Source: Halalkalibacter alkalisediminis
GTDB lineage: Bacteria; Bacillota; Bacilli; Bacillales; Bacillaceae_D
Reading direction: 5' to 3'
NCBI RefSeq assembly: GCF_028610705.1
Contig: NZ_JAQQWT010000013.1
Location: forward strand, 1 to 64,000
DNA: 64,000 nt
The position numbers were made by a program, and so were the translations under genes. The notes beneath the pieces are model-generated. The model was not told where the DNA came from. It made no database searches and was given only the letters and a program-made list of their open reading frames with translations. Shown piece by piece: positions 6,302-15,469 of the stretch (the first letter of the stretch is position 1; each line of letters starts with the position of its first letter).

Positions 6302-7964
6302 CGATTGTATCCTCCTCATTTGCTTCAGCTGCTTCTTCGGCGGCCTCATTCATAATGGCGGCTAAATGCTCAAATTTGATTCTCATTTCGCCTTCAGAGT
6401 CTGATTGTAAAAGAATGTCTTGAACATGCTCTTCAACAGAAGGAAGTTCAATTTTGGTTAAGATATCATCTAGTTCGCCGATAACGGATTCAAAGAGATG
6501 GATCTTTTCATACAATAACTTAAGAATGTGTTGTTCAACCGTATCCGTAACAGCAAAATTATAAATACGTACATCTTCTTTTTGACCTAAACGATGGATT
6601 CTTCCAATCCTCTGTTCAATTCGCATGGGGTTCCAAGGCAAATCATAGTTAATAATGTGACTACAAAATTGAAGGTTGATCCCTTCTCCTCCTGCCTCAG
6701 TTGCGATTAACACCTGAGCATGGTTTTGAAAGAGCTGTCTCATCCAATCTTTTTTTCCGCGTTTAAATCCACCTCTAAAAGGAACAGAGGATATACCATT
6801 TTGTTTCAAATACCACTGCAAGTACAGTTGCGTAGCGCGATACTCTGTGAAAATGATCACTTTATCATCAATCTTCTTAATGATTTCAAGTGCTTTTTCC
6901 GCTTTTGCGTGACCATCGATTTCTCCGATTTTATTGAGGAGTTTTTCAGCGTCAGGTAAAGTACGACCTTCTGTATGTGCGCGCTCAACCATATTTTTTA
7001 AAGTCATGAAGGCTGCTTCTCTACTACTACAAAGCTCTCGTTTTAACGTTAATAAAGCAAAGTGACTAGATCCATCTTTTAATTGCTCAATTTCAGTATA
7101 AAAAGCACGTTCCGATTCACTAAATTCAATTGGGACGGTTTCAACAATTCGTTTGGTCCACTCGATTCCTGTTTCTTCTCGGCGGTTACGAACCATTACT
7201 TTATTAACGAGTTCTTTTAATTTTTCCTCATTTTTTGGTGAGCGTTTGTTGGATCGGTATTCTTTTTCAAAAGAAGTAATATCACCTAGGTGTCCCGGTT
7301 TTAAGAGTGACACTAGATTAAAGATTTCTTCTAACTTATTTTGAACAGGAGTTGCTGTTAATAGAAGGCAGAATTTCTTCTTTAGATGCTTAATGAATTC
7401 ATAGTTCTTAGTTTTTGGATTTTTAAGTTTATGGGCTTCATCAATAATGACTAAATCATATGGTTGATCAAGCACGATGTCACGATGTGGTTGCCTTTTC
7501 GCCGTATCAATTGAAGCGACTACAACATCACATTGCTCCCATACGTAAGATTTTCTCTGAGCAATCGCAGGAATATGAAACTTTGTATTTAATTCAATGG
7601 CCCACTGAGACACAAGAGAAGCCGGTACTAAAATAAGAACTTTTTTGACAAGTCCCCGAATCATGTACTCTTTTAAAATGAGACCAGCCTCAATTGTTTT
7701 TCCAAGTCCCACTTCGTCAGCCAATATTGCTTTACCATTCATTTGTTCAATGACGGTATTTGCCACTTCGATCTGGTGAGGAAAAGGCTGTAATTGTGGG
7801 AGGTGCTTTGGTGCTTGTAATCCATGAAACTCGGGTATGACTTGATGTTCTTCAGCTTCATAAGCGAGTTTAAAGAGCTCCCAATTGGACCAGGGGCCAT
7901 CTTGGTCTAACCTTTCTAAAAAGGTGTCCTTCCACTTCTGGTCAAAATGAATATCTATATTCAC
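6279..7964 (-). CDS. yqhH: SNF2-family helicase-like ATPase YqhH
   Basis: 561 residues with the complete SNF2/RapA helicase motif set: motif I A-D-E-V-G-L-G-K-T near residues 82-90, Ia L-V-P-A-S-L, motif II D-E-A-H, motif III L-L-T-A-T-P-V-Q-N, motif V G-G-E-G-I-N-L-Q, and motif VI Q-R-I-G-R-I-H-R-L-G-Q. Proteins of this type translocate on duplex DNA using ATP, often to displace bound proteins such as stalled RNA polymerase. The exact role of YqhH is unknown. The C-terminus is acidic and alanine-rich. It is first in a two-gene operon with yqhG and divergent from the glycine riboswitch. Confidence 0.92.
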   Translation of the reverse strand: MNIDIHFDQKWKDTFLERLDQDGPWSNWELFKLAYEAEEHQVIPEFHGLQAPKHLPQLQPFPHQIEVANTVIEQMNGKAILADEVGLGKTIEAGLILKEYMIRGLVKKVLILVPASLVSQWAIELNTKFHIPAIAQRKSYVWEQCDVVVASIDTAKRQPHRDIVLDQPYDLVIIDEAHKLKNPKTKNYEFIKHLKKKFCLLLTATPVQNKLEEIFNLVSLLKPGHLGDITSFEKEYRSNKRSPKNEEKLKELVNKVMVRNRREETGIEWTKRIVETVPIEFSESERAFYTEIEQLKDGSSHFALLTLKRELCSSREAAFMTLKNMVERAHTEGRTLPDAEKLLNKIGEIDGHAKAEKALEIIKKIDDKVIIFTEYRATQLYLQWYLKQNGISSVPFRGGFKRGKKDWMRQLFQNHAQVLIATEAGGEGINLQFCSHIINYDLPWNPMRIEQRIGRIHRLGQKEDVRIYNFAVTDTVEQHILKLLYEKIHLFESVIGELDDILTKIELPSVEEHVQDILLQSDSEGEMRIKFEHLAAIMNEAAEEAAEANEEDTIDATASSS

Positions 7965-8166
7965 TATTTCTCATCCTTTCGAACAAACTTGAGTCAATAT
8001 CCGAATGAAAACGACAAAATTCTATTAAATCATTTGATTTCAGAAAAAAATGTTGCGTCAAACCGTTCAACTTGATAGGATATTAATATAAATTCCGAAT
8101 TAACCTTGCGTTATAAAAAATTTATAGTATAACGCTAGTATGTACCAATTGTAAGAAATTCATGAG

Positions 8167-8172
8167 TATAAT
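8167..8172 (+). promoter_or_regulatory. -10 element upstream of the glycine riboswitch
   Basis: A perfect TATAAT lies about 25-30 bases before the first aptamer; the -35 is weak. An alternative promoter TTGCGT-16-TATAAC is at 8106-8133. Either would place the leader start before the riboswitch. Confidence 0.45.
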
Positions 8173-8191
8173 TAGGAAACAATTGAATTCA

Positions 8192-8396
8192 TTGCGGATG
8201 AGAATAAGGGGAGAGATTGCAGAACGTTGCAACGCCGAAGGAGCAAGTATTTGATAATGTGTTATCAATACGAATCTCTCAGGCAAAAAAGACTCTTATT
8301 TGACGCAACTCTGGAGAGTGCTTATAAAGCCACCTACGAAGACACTATATTCTGTGATTTTAGAATATAGGAAACTTTCTGGTATCAGGACAGAGT
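8192..8396 (+). promoter_or_regulatory. Tandem glycine riboswitch controlling gcvT-PA-PB
   Basis: Two consecutive glycine aptamers. Aptamer 1 (about 8192-8306) has GGGGAGAGA, AACGCCGAAGGAGCAA and TCTCTCAGGCAAAAAAGAC. Aptamer 2 (about 8308-8396) has CTCTGGAGAGTG, AGCCACCTACGAAG, GGAAACTTTCTGG and TATCAGGACAGAG. These are the conserved core strings of the family. The closing helix of aptamer 2 (CTCTG with CAGAG) uses the same bases that form the left arm of the following terminator. Glycine binding should therefore block termination and turn on glycine catabolism. Confidence 0.95.
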
Positions 8397-8437
8397 TATA
8401 CACGCTTAAGTGTATAACTCTGTCCTTTTTGTTTTTT
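8388..8437 (+). terminator. Riboswitch expression-platform terminator
   Basis: A 16-bp stem GGACAGAGTTATACAC/GTGTATAACTCTGTCC with a small loop, then a T-rich run. Its 5' arm overlaps P1 of aptamer 2, so formation is mutually exclusive with the glycine-bound state. Confidence 0.92.
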
Positions 8438-8461
8438 TATCTGAAGAGGAGGTAATCGAGA

Positions 8462-9559
8462 ATGACAGATTTAAAGCGAACACCATTATTTAGTCTGTAT
8501 AAAGAAAGTGGAGCTAAGACCATTGATTTTGGTGGATGGGACTTGCCTGTTCAATTTTCTAGTATTAAAGATGAACACGAAGCGGTCAGAACCAAGGCGG
8601 GGCTATTTGATGTTTCTCATATGGGTGAAGTCGAAGTGAAAGGTCAAGGGGCGCTTGATTATTTGCAGAAGCTCATGACCAATGATGTTTCTAAGATTGT
8701 TGACGGTCAAGCGCAGTATACGGCGATGTGCTATGAAAATGGTGGAACAGTCGATGATTTACTTATTTATCGTAAGTCAGAAGATGATTTTTTGTTGGTC
8801 ATTAATGCGTCTAATATTGAGAAAGACGTTGAGTGGATGGAGCAGCATCTGACTGCAGATGTAACGATTAAGAACATTTCGAATGAGGTGGCACAATTAG
8901 CCATTCAAGGTCCACTTGCAGAGAGAATTTTACAAAAAGAAACAACTCATGACTTATCGTCTATTCGCTTTTTCCGATTCGCAGATCATGTTCAAATTGG
9001 AGGAGTAAATGCTTTAGTTTCTAGAACTGGTTATACTGGTGAAGACGGATTTGAGATTTACTGTGAAGCATCTGAAGCTCCTAAGCTTTGGAGTTTATTG
9101 CTAAAAGCTGGAGCGTCAGATGGACTTGTTCCGTGTGGTCTTGGTGCGCGTGATACGCTTCGCTTTGAGGTTCGCTTGCCATTATATGGTCAAGAGCTTA
9201 CAAAGGAAATTACACCACTTGAGGCTGGAATTGGTTTTGCTGTGAAAGTAAATAAAGAAGCTGATTTTATTGGCAAATCCGTGTTGACGAAGCAAAAAGA
9301 AGAAGGTTTAACTAGAAAACTTGTTGGAATCGAGATGATTGACAAAGGAATTCCACGTACTGGGTATGAGGTCTTTGTTAACGACAAGCAAGTTGGTTTT
9401 GTAACAACTGGAACTCAATCTCCAACACTAAAAAAGAATGTCGGTCTTGCCATTGTTGACATTGCTTACACCGAGCTAGGTACAGAAGTGGAAGTACAAG
9501 TTCGTAAAAAGCGTCTTAAAGCTAAAGTAGTATCAACCCCTTTTTATAAAAAGTCGTAG
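8462..9559 (+). CDS. gcvT: Aminomethyltransferase, glycine cleavage T-protein
   Basis: 365 residues, normal length. It transfers the methylene group from the aminomethyl-lipoyl H-protein to tetrahydrofolate, releasing ammonia and 5,10-methylene-THF. Visible family features: [14 protein letters not shown] near the N-terminus, [10 protein letters not shown], the folate-site [10 protein letters not shown], and G-L-G-A-R-D-T-L-R with the catalytic Asp region. GAGGAGG lies upstream. First gene of the gcvT-gcvPA-gcvPB operon under the glycine riboswitch; the H-protein gene is elsewhere. Confidence 0.97.
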   Translation: MTDLKRTPLFSLYKESGAKTIDFGGWDLPVQFSSIKDEHEAVRTKAGLFDVSHMGEVEVKGQGALDYLQKLMTNDVSKIVDGQAQYTAMCYENGGTVDDLLIYRKSEDDFLLVINASNIEKDVEWMEQHLTADVTIKNISNEVAQLAIQGPLAERILQKETTHDLSSIRFFRFADHVQIGGVNALVSRTGYTGEDGFEIYCEASEAPKLWSLLLKAGASDGLVPCGLGARDTLRFEVRLPLYGQELTKEITPLEAGIGFAVKVNKEADFIGKSVLTKQKEEGLTRKLVGIEMIDKGIPRTGYEVFVNDKQVGFVTTGTQSPTLKKNVGLAIVDIAYTELGTEVEVQVRKKRLKAKVVSTPFYKKS

Positions 9560-9571
9560 GAGGAACCGTAT

Positions 9572-10915
9572 ATGAACCATCGCTATTTACCAATGACAGA
9601 AGCTGATCAAAAAGAAATGCTTGAGACGATTGGAGTGGAGTCAATCGAAGACTTATTCTCTGACATTCCAAACGACATTCGTTTCAAAGGAGAAATGGAT
9701 CTCAAGGAAGCACTAAAAGAGACGGAGCTCGTTTCTTATTTTCAAGGTCTAGCAAGTAAGAACGTTTCAATTAAGCAAGTGCCTTCTTTCTTAGGTGCAG
9801 GTGTGTATGAGCATTACATTCCTTCTATTGTGGATCACGTGATTTCCCGTTCAGAGTTTTACACAGCTTACACACCCTATCAACCTGAAATTTCGCAAGG
9901 AGAATTACAAGCGATTTTTGAATTTCAAACAATGATTTGTGAGTTAACAGGTATGGATCTAGCCAACTCTTCTATGTATGATGGTCCAACTGCTTTAGCT
10001 GAAGCAGCTATGTTAAGTGCTGGACAAACGAAAAAGAAAACGATCCTTGTTTCAAAATCAGTGCATCCTGAAGCTCGTGCTGTCCTGCAGACGAATGCTA
10101 CAGGTCAGCGCCTAAACGTCATTGAAATCGATACCGAAAACGGTTTGACCGATCTTGCCAGGTTAAAAGAAGTATACGGAGATGATACGGCTTGTGTGGT
10201 CGTCCAACATCCTAACTTTTTTGGGAATCTTGAACCTTTAGCTGAACTAGAGCAGATTACTCATAGTGGAAAAGCGTTGTTTGTCGTTTCAAGTAATCCA
10301 CTTGCCCTTGGCTTATTAAAACCACCTGGCCATTTTGGAGCGGACATGGTTGTAGGAGATGCTCAACCATTTGGGATTGCTACTCAATTTGGAGGGCCAC
10401 ACTGTGGTTATTTTGCAACAACGAAGAAACTAATGCGTAAGGTACCAGGTCGCTTAGTCGGTCAAACCACAGATGAACATGGACAACGTGGGTTTGTGTT
10501 AACGTTACAAGCTCGTGAACAACATATTAGACGTGAAAAAGCGACATCTAATATTTGCTCGAATCAAGCTTTAAATGCACTAGCTGCTTCTGTTGCAATG
10601 ACTGCAATTGGCAAAAACGGTGTTAAGGAAATGGCTTATCAAAATGTTCAGAAGGCAGCTTATTTGAAACAACAATTAAAGGCTAATGGCGTAGAAGTCG
10701 TTTTTGAGCAACCAACATTCAATGAGTTTGTCGTCAAGAGCGGTAAACCTGTTTCAGAAGTAAATGAAATCTTATTAACTAAAGGTTTTATTGGTGGCTA
10801 TGATCTTGGACGAGATGATGCAGCACTAGAAGGACAAATGTTAATAGCGGTAACTGAGGTACGTACGAAAACAGAACTTGATCGTTTTGCTAAAGAATTG
10901 GGGGCTCTAGTATGA
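9572..10915 (+). CDS. gcvPA: Glycine dehydrogenase (decarboxylating) subunit 1, P-protein alpha
   Basis: 447 residues, matching the N-terminal half of single-chain P-protein. It starts M-N-H-R-Y-L-P-M-T and has the family motifs [13 protein letters not shown] and [10 protein letters not shown]. With GcvPB it forms the PLP-dependent enzyme that decarboxylates glycine and passes the aminomethyl group to lipoyl-H-protein. The PLP lysine is on the partner subunit. GGAGG is upstream and its stop overlaps the gcvPB start (ATGA). Confidence 0.97.
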   Translation: MNHRYLPMTEADQKEMLETIGVESIEDLFSDIPNDIRFKGEMDLKEALKETELVSYFQGLASKNVSIKQVPSFLGAGVYEHYIPSIVDHVISRSEFYTAYTPYQPEISQGELQAIFEFQTMICELTGMDLANSSMYDGPTALAEAAMLSAGQTKKKTILVSKSVHPEARAVLQTNATGQRLNVIEIDTENGLTDLARLKEVYGDDTACVVVQHPNFFGNLEPLAELEQITHSGKALFVVSSNPLALGLLKPPGHFGADMVVGDAQPFGIATQFGGPHCGYFATTKKLMRKVPGRLVGQTTDEHGQRGFVLTLQAREQHIRREKATSNICSNQALNALAASVAMTAIGKNGVKEMAYQNVQKAAYLKQQLKANGVEVVFEQPTFNEFVVKSGKPVSEVNEILLTKGFIGGYDLGRDDAALEGQMLIAVTEVRTKTELDRFAKELGALV

Positions 10916-12375
10916 TGACAACAAAAGATCAGCCACTTATTTTTGAACGTAGTAAGCCAGGCAGAGTAGGACATAGTCTTCCCACTTTAGATATTACAGA
11001 ACAGAAAATAGAAGACTTGATCCCTAGTGAATTCTTACGAGAAGTAGAACCTGAGCTTCCTGAAGTATCCGAGCTTGAAATTATGCGTCACTACACCGCT
11101 TTATCAAAGCGAAACCACGGTGTAGATTCTGGCTTCTATCCACTCGGTTCTTGTACGATGAAATATAATCCAAAAATTAATGAGAATGTTGCTCGTTTTG
11201 AGGGGCTTGCTCATATTCACCCATATCAACCAGTTGAACAAGTTCAAGGTTCACTAGAGATGCTTTATGAATTGCAAACGTCATTAGCAGAGATTACTGG
11301 AATGGATGAAGTGACATTGCAGCCCGCAGCAGGAGCTCATGGTGAATGGACGGGGTTAATGATGATCCGTGCTTATCATGAAGCCAATGGTGATTTTGAA
11401 CGTACAAAAGTAATTGTTCCTGATTCTGCACATGGAACAAATCCTGCATCCGCAACGGTTGCTGGCTTTGATTCAGTCACGGTCCGTACGGATGATAATG
11501 GTCTTGTAGATCTTGATCATTTGCGTGAAGTGGTTGGGGAAGATACGGCCGCACTTATGTTAACCAATCCGAATACACTTGGATTGTTTGAGACATATAT
11601 TGTAGAAATGGCAAAAATCATTCATGACGCTGGTGGAAAGCTTTATTATGATGGAGCCAATTCAAATGCCATTTTAGGGATTGCAAGACCTGGAGATATG
11701 GGCTTTGATGTCGTCCATTTGAATCTTCATAAGACGTTTACAGGTCCACATGGCGGTGGGGGGCCTGGATCGGGTCCGGTTGGTGTGAAAAAGGATTTAA
11801 TTCCGTTCCTACCAAAACCTCTTATTGTGAAGCGAGATGATCGTTATGATTTTGATTATGATCGTCCACAATCGATTGGTCGGGTAAAACCATACTATGG
11901 TAACTACGGAATCAATGTTCGGGCTTATACGTATATTCGGACAATGGGTCCAGATGGATTGCGCAAAGTATCGGAGTACGCTGTTTTGAATGCGAACTAT
12001 ATGATGCGCAGGCTAGAGCCTCACTTTGATTTACCATACACACAACATTGTAAGCATGAATTTGTGATTTCAGGTCGTCGTCAAAAGAAATTAGGCGTAC
12101 GCACGTTGGATATTGCTAAGCGTTTACTAGACTTTGGTTATCATCCACCAACGATTTACTTCCCGTTAAATGTGGAGGAATGTATGATGATTGAGCCAAC
12201 AGAAACAGAGTCGAAGGAAACATTAGACGAATTCATTGATGCGATGATTCAAATTGCTCGTGAAGCAGAAGAGAATCCAGAGATTGTTCAAGAAGCTCCA
12301 CATACAACCGTTATTTCTAGACTTGATGAGACAACAGCTGCCAGGAAGCCAATTCTGAAATATGAACAAGTCTAA
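10912..12375 (+). CDS. gcvPB: Glycine dehydrogenase (decarboxylating) subunit 2, P-protein beta
   Basis: 487 residues, the C-terminal half of P-protein. The PLP-binding lysine lies in [16 protein letters not shown], and the active-site segments [10 protein letters not shown] and [10 protein letters not shown] are present. It forms the heteromeric decarboxylase with GcvPA. The start overlaps gcvPA by four bases. The stop codon is embedded in a hairpin. Confidence 0.97.
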   Translation: MMTTKDQPLIFERSKPGRVGHSLPTLDITEQKIEDLIPSEFLREVEPELPEVSELEIMRHYTALSKRNHGVDSGFYPLGSCTMKYNPKINENVARFEGLAHIHPYQPVEQVQGSLEMLYELQTSLAEITGMDEVTLQPAAGAHGEWTGLMMIRAYHEANGDFERTKVIVPDSAHGTNPASATVAGFDSVTVRTDDNGLVDLDHLREVVGEDTAALMLTNPNTLGLFETYIVEMAKIIHDAGGKLYYDGANSNAILGIARPGDMGFDVVHLNLHKTFTGPHGGGGPGSGPVGVKKDLIPFLPKPLIVKRDDRYDFDYDRPQSIGRVKPYYGNYGINVRAYTYIRTMGPDGLRKVSEYAVLNANYMMRRLEPHFDLPYTQHCKHEFVISGRRQKKLGVRTLDIAKRLLDFGYHPPTIYFPLNVEECMMIEPTETESKETLDEFIDAMIQIAREAEENPEIVQEAPHTTVISRLDETTAARKPILKYEQV

Positions 12376-12437
12376 GCATAACGCTTAGACTTGTTAGAAA
12401 GACTCAGGGAGAACAATCTTCCTAAGTCTTTTTTTAT
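12366..12437 (+). terminator. Double terminator after the gcv operon
   Basis: Two hairpins in a row: ACAAGTCTAAGC/GCTTAGACTTGT, which includes the gcvPB stop codon, then AAAGACTCAGG/CCTAAGTCTTT followed by seven T. The second reads well in both directions and can also end yqhL. Confidence 0.85.
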
Positions 12438-12808
12438 TTCTTTTTAATTTTACCAGACCACTTTTTAAATCCACCTTGTAGATGCGACAAATCTTCTACT
12501 CCACGCTTCTTTTTCAGCAATTGAGCAGCTTGTCTACTGCGAGCACCGGATTGGCAATATAAATAAACTGGTTGATCTGTACGTACTTCATTGATTCGTT
12601 GGCGAAGCTGCGACATTGGAATGTTGCGTGCTCCTAAGATGTGACCACCATCATACTCGCGTGGCTCGCGCACATCAATAAGTTGAGCTTTGCGATATCC
12701 TTTAATGAAGTCGTCTTGTGTTAATGTTTTCAAATACTTTGGATTATAAAAGCGCTTAAACACCGTATAAGCCACAAAACCAAGCAGAATTAGCCATAAA
12801 TATACCAT
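12434..12808 (-). CDS. yqhL: Membrane-anchored rhodanese-like protein YqhL
   Basis: 124 residues: one N-terminal membrane helix (about 2-18), then a single rhodanese domain. The active-site loop is Y-C-Q-S-G-A-R-S with the catalytic cysteine, preceded by L-I-D-V-R-E-P-R-E-Y and followed by G-G-F-K-K-W. Rhodanese domains carry persulfide sulfur or act as thiol-disulfide or arsenate-like enzymes; the substrate here is unknown. It faces the gcv operon and diverges from lipM, as in B. subtilis. Confidence 0.92.
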   Translation of the reverse strand: MVYLWLILLGFVAYTVFKRFYNPKYLKTLTQDDFIKGYRKAQLIDVREPREYDGGHILGARNIPMSQLRQRINEVRTDQPVYLYCQSGARSRQAAQLLKKKRGVEDLSHLQGGFKKWSGKIKKK

Positions 12809-12965
12809 ATGTTAATCTCTACACTCCTTTACGTACTTCCGTCATTATTTATTATAATAGTCGTTGGACATTTACGCAATAAGATCTCACCCAGCATATA
12901 GCTTGGCTAGTGAAGGTTCGTTTGTTAAAATGACTAAGAGAAATGAATGAAAGAAGCGATGTATA

Positions 12966-13799
12966 ATGAGAGAAACATGGCGTTTTATTGATTCAGGAGA
13001 GTGTTCTCCTGCTTATAATATGGCATTGGATGAGGCGTTACTTGATTGGCATAGCAAAGGGTTAATCCCGCCTACGATTCGTTTTTATGGTTGGAATCCG
13101 GCAACTCTATCAATCGGGTATTTTCAAAAAGTTGAAAAAGAAATTAATCTTGAGAAAGTCCACGAGTACGGTTTAGGCTTTGTCCGCAGACCTACAGGAG
13201 GTCGGGGGGTTCTGCACGACAAAGAGTTAACGTACAGTGTTATTGTGTCAGAAGACCATCCAGAGATGCCTGCTTCGGTAACGGAGGCGTATCGTGTCAT
13301 TTCTCAAGGTATATTAGAGGGTTTTAAAGATGTTGGGCTTGATGCATACTTTTCTATTCCAAGAACAGATGAAGAGAAAAATGCGTTGAAAAATCCACGT
13401 TCTGCAGTTTGTTTCGATGCGCCTTCATGGTATGAACTTGTTGTGGAGGGACGGAAGGTTGCTGGCAGTGCTCAAACTAGACAAAAAGGTGTCATTTTAC
13501 AGCATGGGTCGATTATTTTAGATATTGATGAGGATAAGCTTTTTGATTTGTTCAAGTATTCAAGTGATCGATTACGAGAACGAATGCAAAGAAATTTCAA
13601 GAATAAGGCAGTGGCGATCAATGCACTACGAAGTGAGCCATTAACAATGGAAGAAGCGAAAGAGGCGTTTAAAAGAGGGTTTGAAAAAGGATTAAACATT
13701 GAATTAGAGCCTTATACACTAAGTGAAGAAGAAGAAAAAGCGGTGAAAGAGATCTCAAAAAACCGCTACGAAAACGATGAATGGAATTTTAGAAAATAA
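12966..13799 (+). CDS. lipM: Octanoyl-[acyl carrier protein]:protein N-octanoyltransferase LipM
   Basis: 277 residues of the BPL/LplA-type fold. Family motifs: [11 protein letters not shown] (ligand-binding loop), [12 protein letters not shown] carrying the catalytic cysteine, and [11 protein letters not shown] with the conserved lysine. The active-site Cys separates LipM from lipoate-protein ligases. It moves octanoyl from ACP to the GcvH lipoyl domain, the first step of de novo lipoate assembly. Its place next to gcv and in the same region as bkd/lpdV, whose products need lipoate, fits. Confidence 0.93.
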   Translation: MRETWRFIDSGECSPAYNMALDEALLDWHSKGLIPPTIRFYGWNPATLSIGYFQKVEKEINLEKVHEYGLGFVRRPTGGRGVLHDKELTYSVIVSEDHPEMPASVTEAYRVISQGILEGFKDVGLDAYFSIPRTDEEKNALKNPRSAVCFDAPSWYELVVEGRKVAGSAQTRQKGVILQHGSIILDIDEDKLFDLFKYSSDRLRERMQRNFKNKAVAINALRSEPLTMEEAKEAFKRGFEKGLNIELEPYTLSEEEEKAVKEISKNRYENDEWNFRK

Positions 13800-13841
13800 T
13801 AACTCAATTGGGGAAATGGTTGGAAAGAGCCAATAGGGGCA

Positions 13842-13873
13842 AGTAAAAAGCGTATTCATTGCGCTTTTTTTAT
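13842..13873 (+). terminator. Terminator after lipM
   Basis: AAAAAGCG pairs with CGCTTTTT around an eight-base loop, followed by a T run. Confidence 0.7.
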
Positions 13874-13879
13874 TTTTGC

Positions 13880-14054
13880 GTCAGAGTCACGGTGGGTTTG
13901 TAGGACATAGTATCCCTTATATTCACTAAATAAGTACTTTTGGGAAGGCAAGCGGATATGAGATCCGTTATTTGTTGAAAATGTAGAGAAAATGGATGTA
14001 ATTGAACAGAACAACGGAACTGATGTCCTTGATCGCTTTAAACGCAACGTTTAG
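13880..14054 (+). pseudogene. Possible decayed small coding remnant
   Basis: Between lipM and the dat terminator one forward frame reads as a coherent protein-like string interrupted by stops at about 13905 and at 13959-13961 (TGA): an aromatic/basic segment with N-K-Y-F-W-E-G-K-R, then F-V-E-N-V-E-K-M-D-V-I-E-Q-N-N-G and D-V-L-D-R-F-K-R-N-V ending at TAG 14052. The last 20 codons (from ATG 13992) are open but have no ribosome site. I do not recognise the family. It could be chance; no other feature is visible in this stretch. Confidence 0.25.
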
Positions 14055-14129
14055 GGGGTAATAGCGGAAATCATGTTCGCTCATACTAAAAAAAAAACGA
14101 CGCTCTATATCTTGCATAGACTGTCCTCA

Positions 14130-14168
14130 TAAAAAGAGGAGGTATAAATCAATTCGATTTATACCTCC
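14130..14168 (-). terminator. Terminator of dat
   Basis: A perfect 13-bp stem GGAGGTATAAATC/GATTTATACCTCC, ending on the minus strand in CTCTTTTTATG. It lies directly after the dat stop. Confidence 0.85.
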
Positions 14169-14177
14169 AAACACATA

Positions 14178-15020
14178 CTAATTAGATTTTGGTAAGATAT
14201 CTTTGAATTTAGCCTGTAGATCCTTTGTGACTGGACCGACATCAAAAGTGGTAGAAAGTTGTCCTTTAACCGATTTGATTGGCGTAATTTCTACCGATGA
14301 ACTTGTAATAAATGCTTCGTCTGCATGTTCAAGAACTTCAACAGGGAATGGTTCTTCAACCACAGAGTATTGGTGTTGTTCAGCTAATTCAATAACAAGC
14401 TGTCTTGTAATTCCATTAAGGATTAGGTTCGTAGCAGGGTGAGTGTAAAGAACCTTATCTTTTACTAAGAAAAGATTGGAGGAAGACCCTTCCGTAATCG
14501 TTCCGCTACGATGGAGGATCGCCTCCTGACAATTTTGGTCAGCTGCCTCTCTTTTGACCATAACGTTTCCTAGTAAGTTAATGGTCTTAATATCACAGCG
14601 TAACCAACGAATGTCATCTGTTAGCCAAACATCGACACCGTTTTTCTGTGTTTCTTCAAGATTTTGTGCAGGTTGTGTAAAAGCGGTAAAAACAGCTGTT
14701 GAATTTCTTGTGTATAAATGATTTCTCGGTTCTACACCTCGAGTAACTTGGAAGTAGACAAGGCCATTCATAACCTTATTTTTTTCGAGAAGCTCCATAA
14801 GCAAATCGATCATCTTCTTTTCTTCAAATGGAAGAGGGATTTCTAATTTTTCTGCGCTTGAGCGAAGTCGGTCTAAATGATGGTCCATGGCAAAAGGTTG
14901 TCCATGATAAACTTTAATCACTTCATATATACCATCACCAAAATAATAGCCACGATCTTCAAAATTAATAGAAGCCTCTGCCTTAGGTAGTAGTTGTTCA
15001 TTTTGAATAATATATTCCAT
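14178..15020 (-). CDS. dat: D-amino acid aminotransferase
   Basis: 280 residues, fold-type IV PLP aminotransferase. The PLP lysine is K145 in C-D-I-K-T-I-N-L-L-G-N, and the cofactor-phosphate and carboxylate-trap motifs D-R-G-Y-Y-F-G-D-G-I-Y-E and T-E-G-S-S-S-N-L-F are present; these are typical of Dat rather than branched-chain aminotransferase. It interconverts D-alanine and 2-oxoglutarate with pyruvate and D-glutamate, supplying D-amino acids for the wall. AGGAGGAATT lies upstream of ATG 15020. It is monocistronic and divergent from nrdJ. In B. subtilis dat is elsewhere, so this is a lineage-specific insertion in the yqh region. Confidence 0.94.
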   Translation of the reverse strand: MEYIIQNEQLLPKAEASINFEDRGYYFGDGIYEVIKVYHGQPFAMDHHLDRLRSSAEKLEIPLPFEEKKMIDLLMELLEKNKVMNGLVYFQVTRGVEPRNHLYTRNSTAVFTAFTQPAQNLEETQKNGVDVWLTDDIRWLRCDIKTINLLGNVMVKREAADQNCQEAILHRSGTITEGSSSNLFLVKDKVLYTHPATNLILNGITRQLVIELAEQHQYSVVEEPFPVEVLEHADEAFITSSSVEITPIKSVKGQLSTTFDVGPVTKDLQAKFKDILPKSN

Positions 15021-15276
15021 TGCAAATTCCTCCTGCAGGTATCACTTTGTAATTAACATTAATGATGTGAAAGTACGCTTCTAGAATATCATAATTAACC
15101 GAATAGGAACGAAATTTTTTTGTCAAATATTATGGTTGAAACGATAACTTAGGCTGTAGCAAGGCTTTGAAATAAAATGAAATCTGGCAAGAGACGAATT
15201 GGTTCAAAATGTCGAAAAAAAGCGGATTAAAGCCTATTAAACTCGTTTATGCTTCTTTTTTTTAGCCATTTCGAAG

Positions 15277-15282
15277 TTGACA
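15277..15282 (+). promoter_or_regulatory. Candidate -35 element of the nrdJ promoter
   Basis: TTGACA lies 23 bases upstream of the first NrdR box. No good -10 is visible at 17 bp (AACTAA at 15300-15305), so the assignment is tentative. If correct, NrdR box 1 overlaps the -10 and start site. The rest of 15021-15469 shows no gene and no cobalamin riboswitch. Confidence 0.35.
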
Positions 15283-15304
15283 AAATAACGAGAAATGAAA
15301 ACTA

Positions 15305-15320
15305 ACACAATATATGGTGT
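15305..15320 (+). promoter_or_regulatory. NrdR box 1 upstream of nrdJ
   Basis: ACACAATATATGGTGT is a near-perfect palindromic NrdR box (family consensus acaCwAtATaTwGtgt). With box 2 at 33-bp centre spacing, about three DNA turns, it forms the usual tandem NrdR operator. NrdR represses ribonucleotide reductase genes when dATP is high. Confidence 0.8.
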
Positions 15321-15337
15321 ATTTTAAATAAAAGTGA

Positions 15338-15353
15338 GCACAATATATTGAAT
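15338..15353 (+). promoter_or_regulatory. NrdR box 2 upstream of nrdJ
   Basis: GCACAATATATTGAAT keeps the core CAATATATTG of the NrdR palindrome with weaker outer bases. It is spaced 33 bp from box 1 centre to centre, as in known paired operators. Confidence 0.7.
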
Positions 15354-15469
15354 CTGTAGTCGGACTTGTGGTAAGCTTACCCAAGAATAATTTGTACATG
15401 GACGACCTTAAAAGTTAGCAACTAGATTGATAGCATAGATAGCCATGTAATTTTGAGGAGGAGAAGCGT

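Noticed and set aside
13856-14047. 63-codon minus-strand frame between lipM and dat
   Set aside because: No ribosome site, overlaps the lipM terminator, no recognisable sequence.
15021-15469. Possible cobalamin riboswitch before the B12-dependent nrdJ
   Set aside because: No B12-box core or matching stems were seen; NrdR boxes explain regulation.
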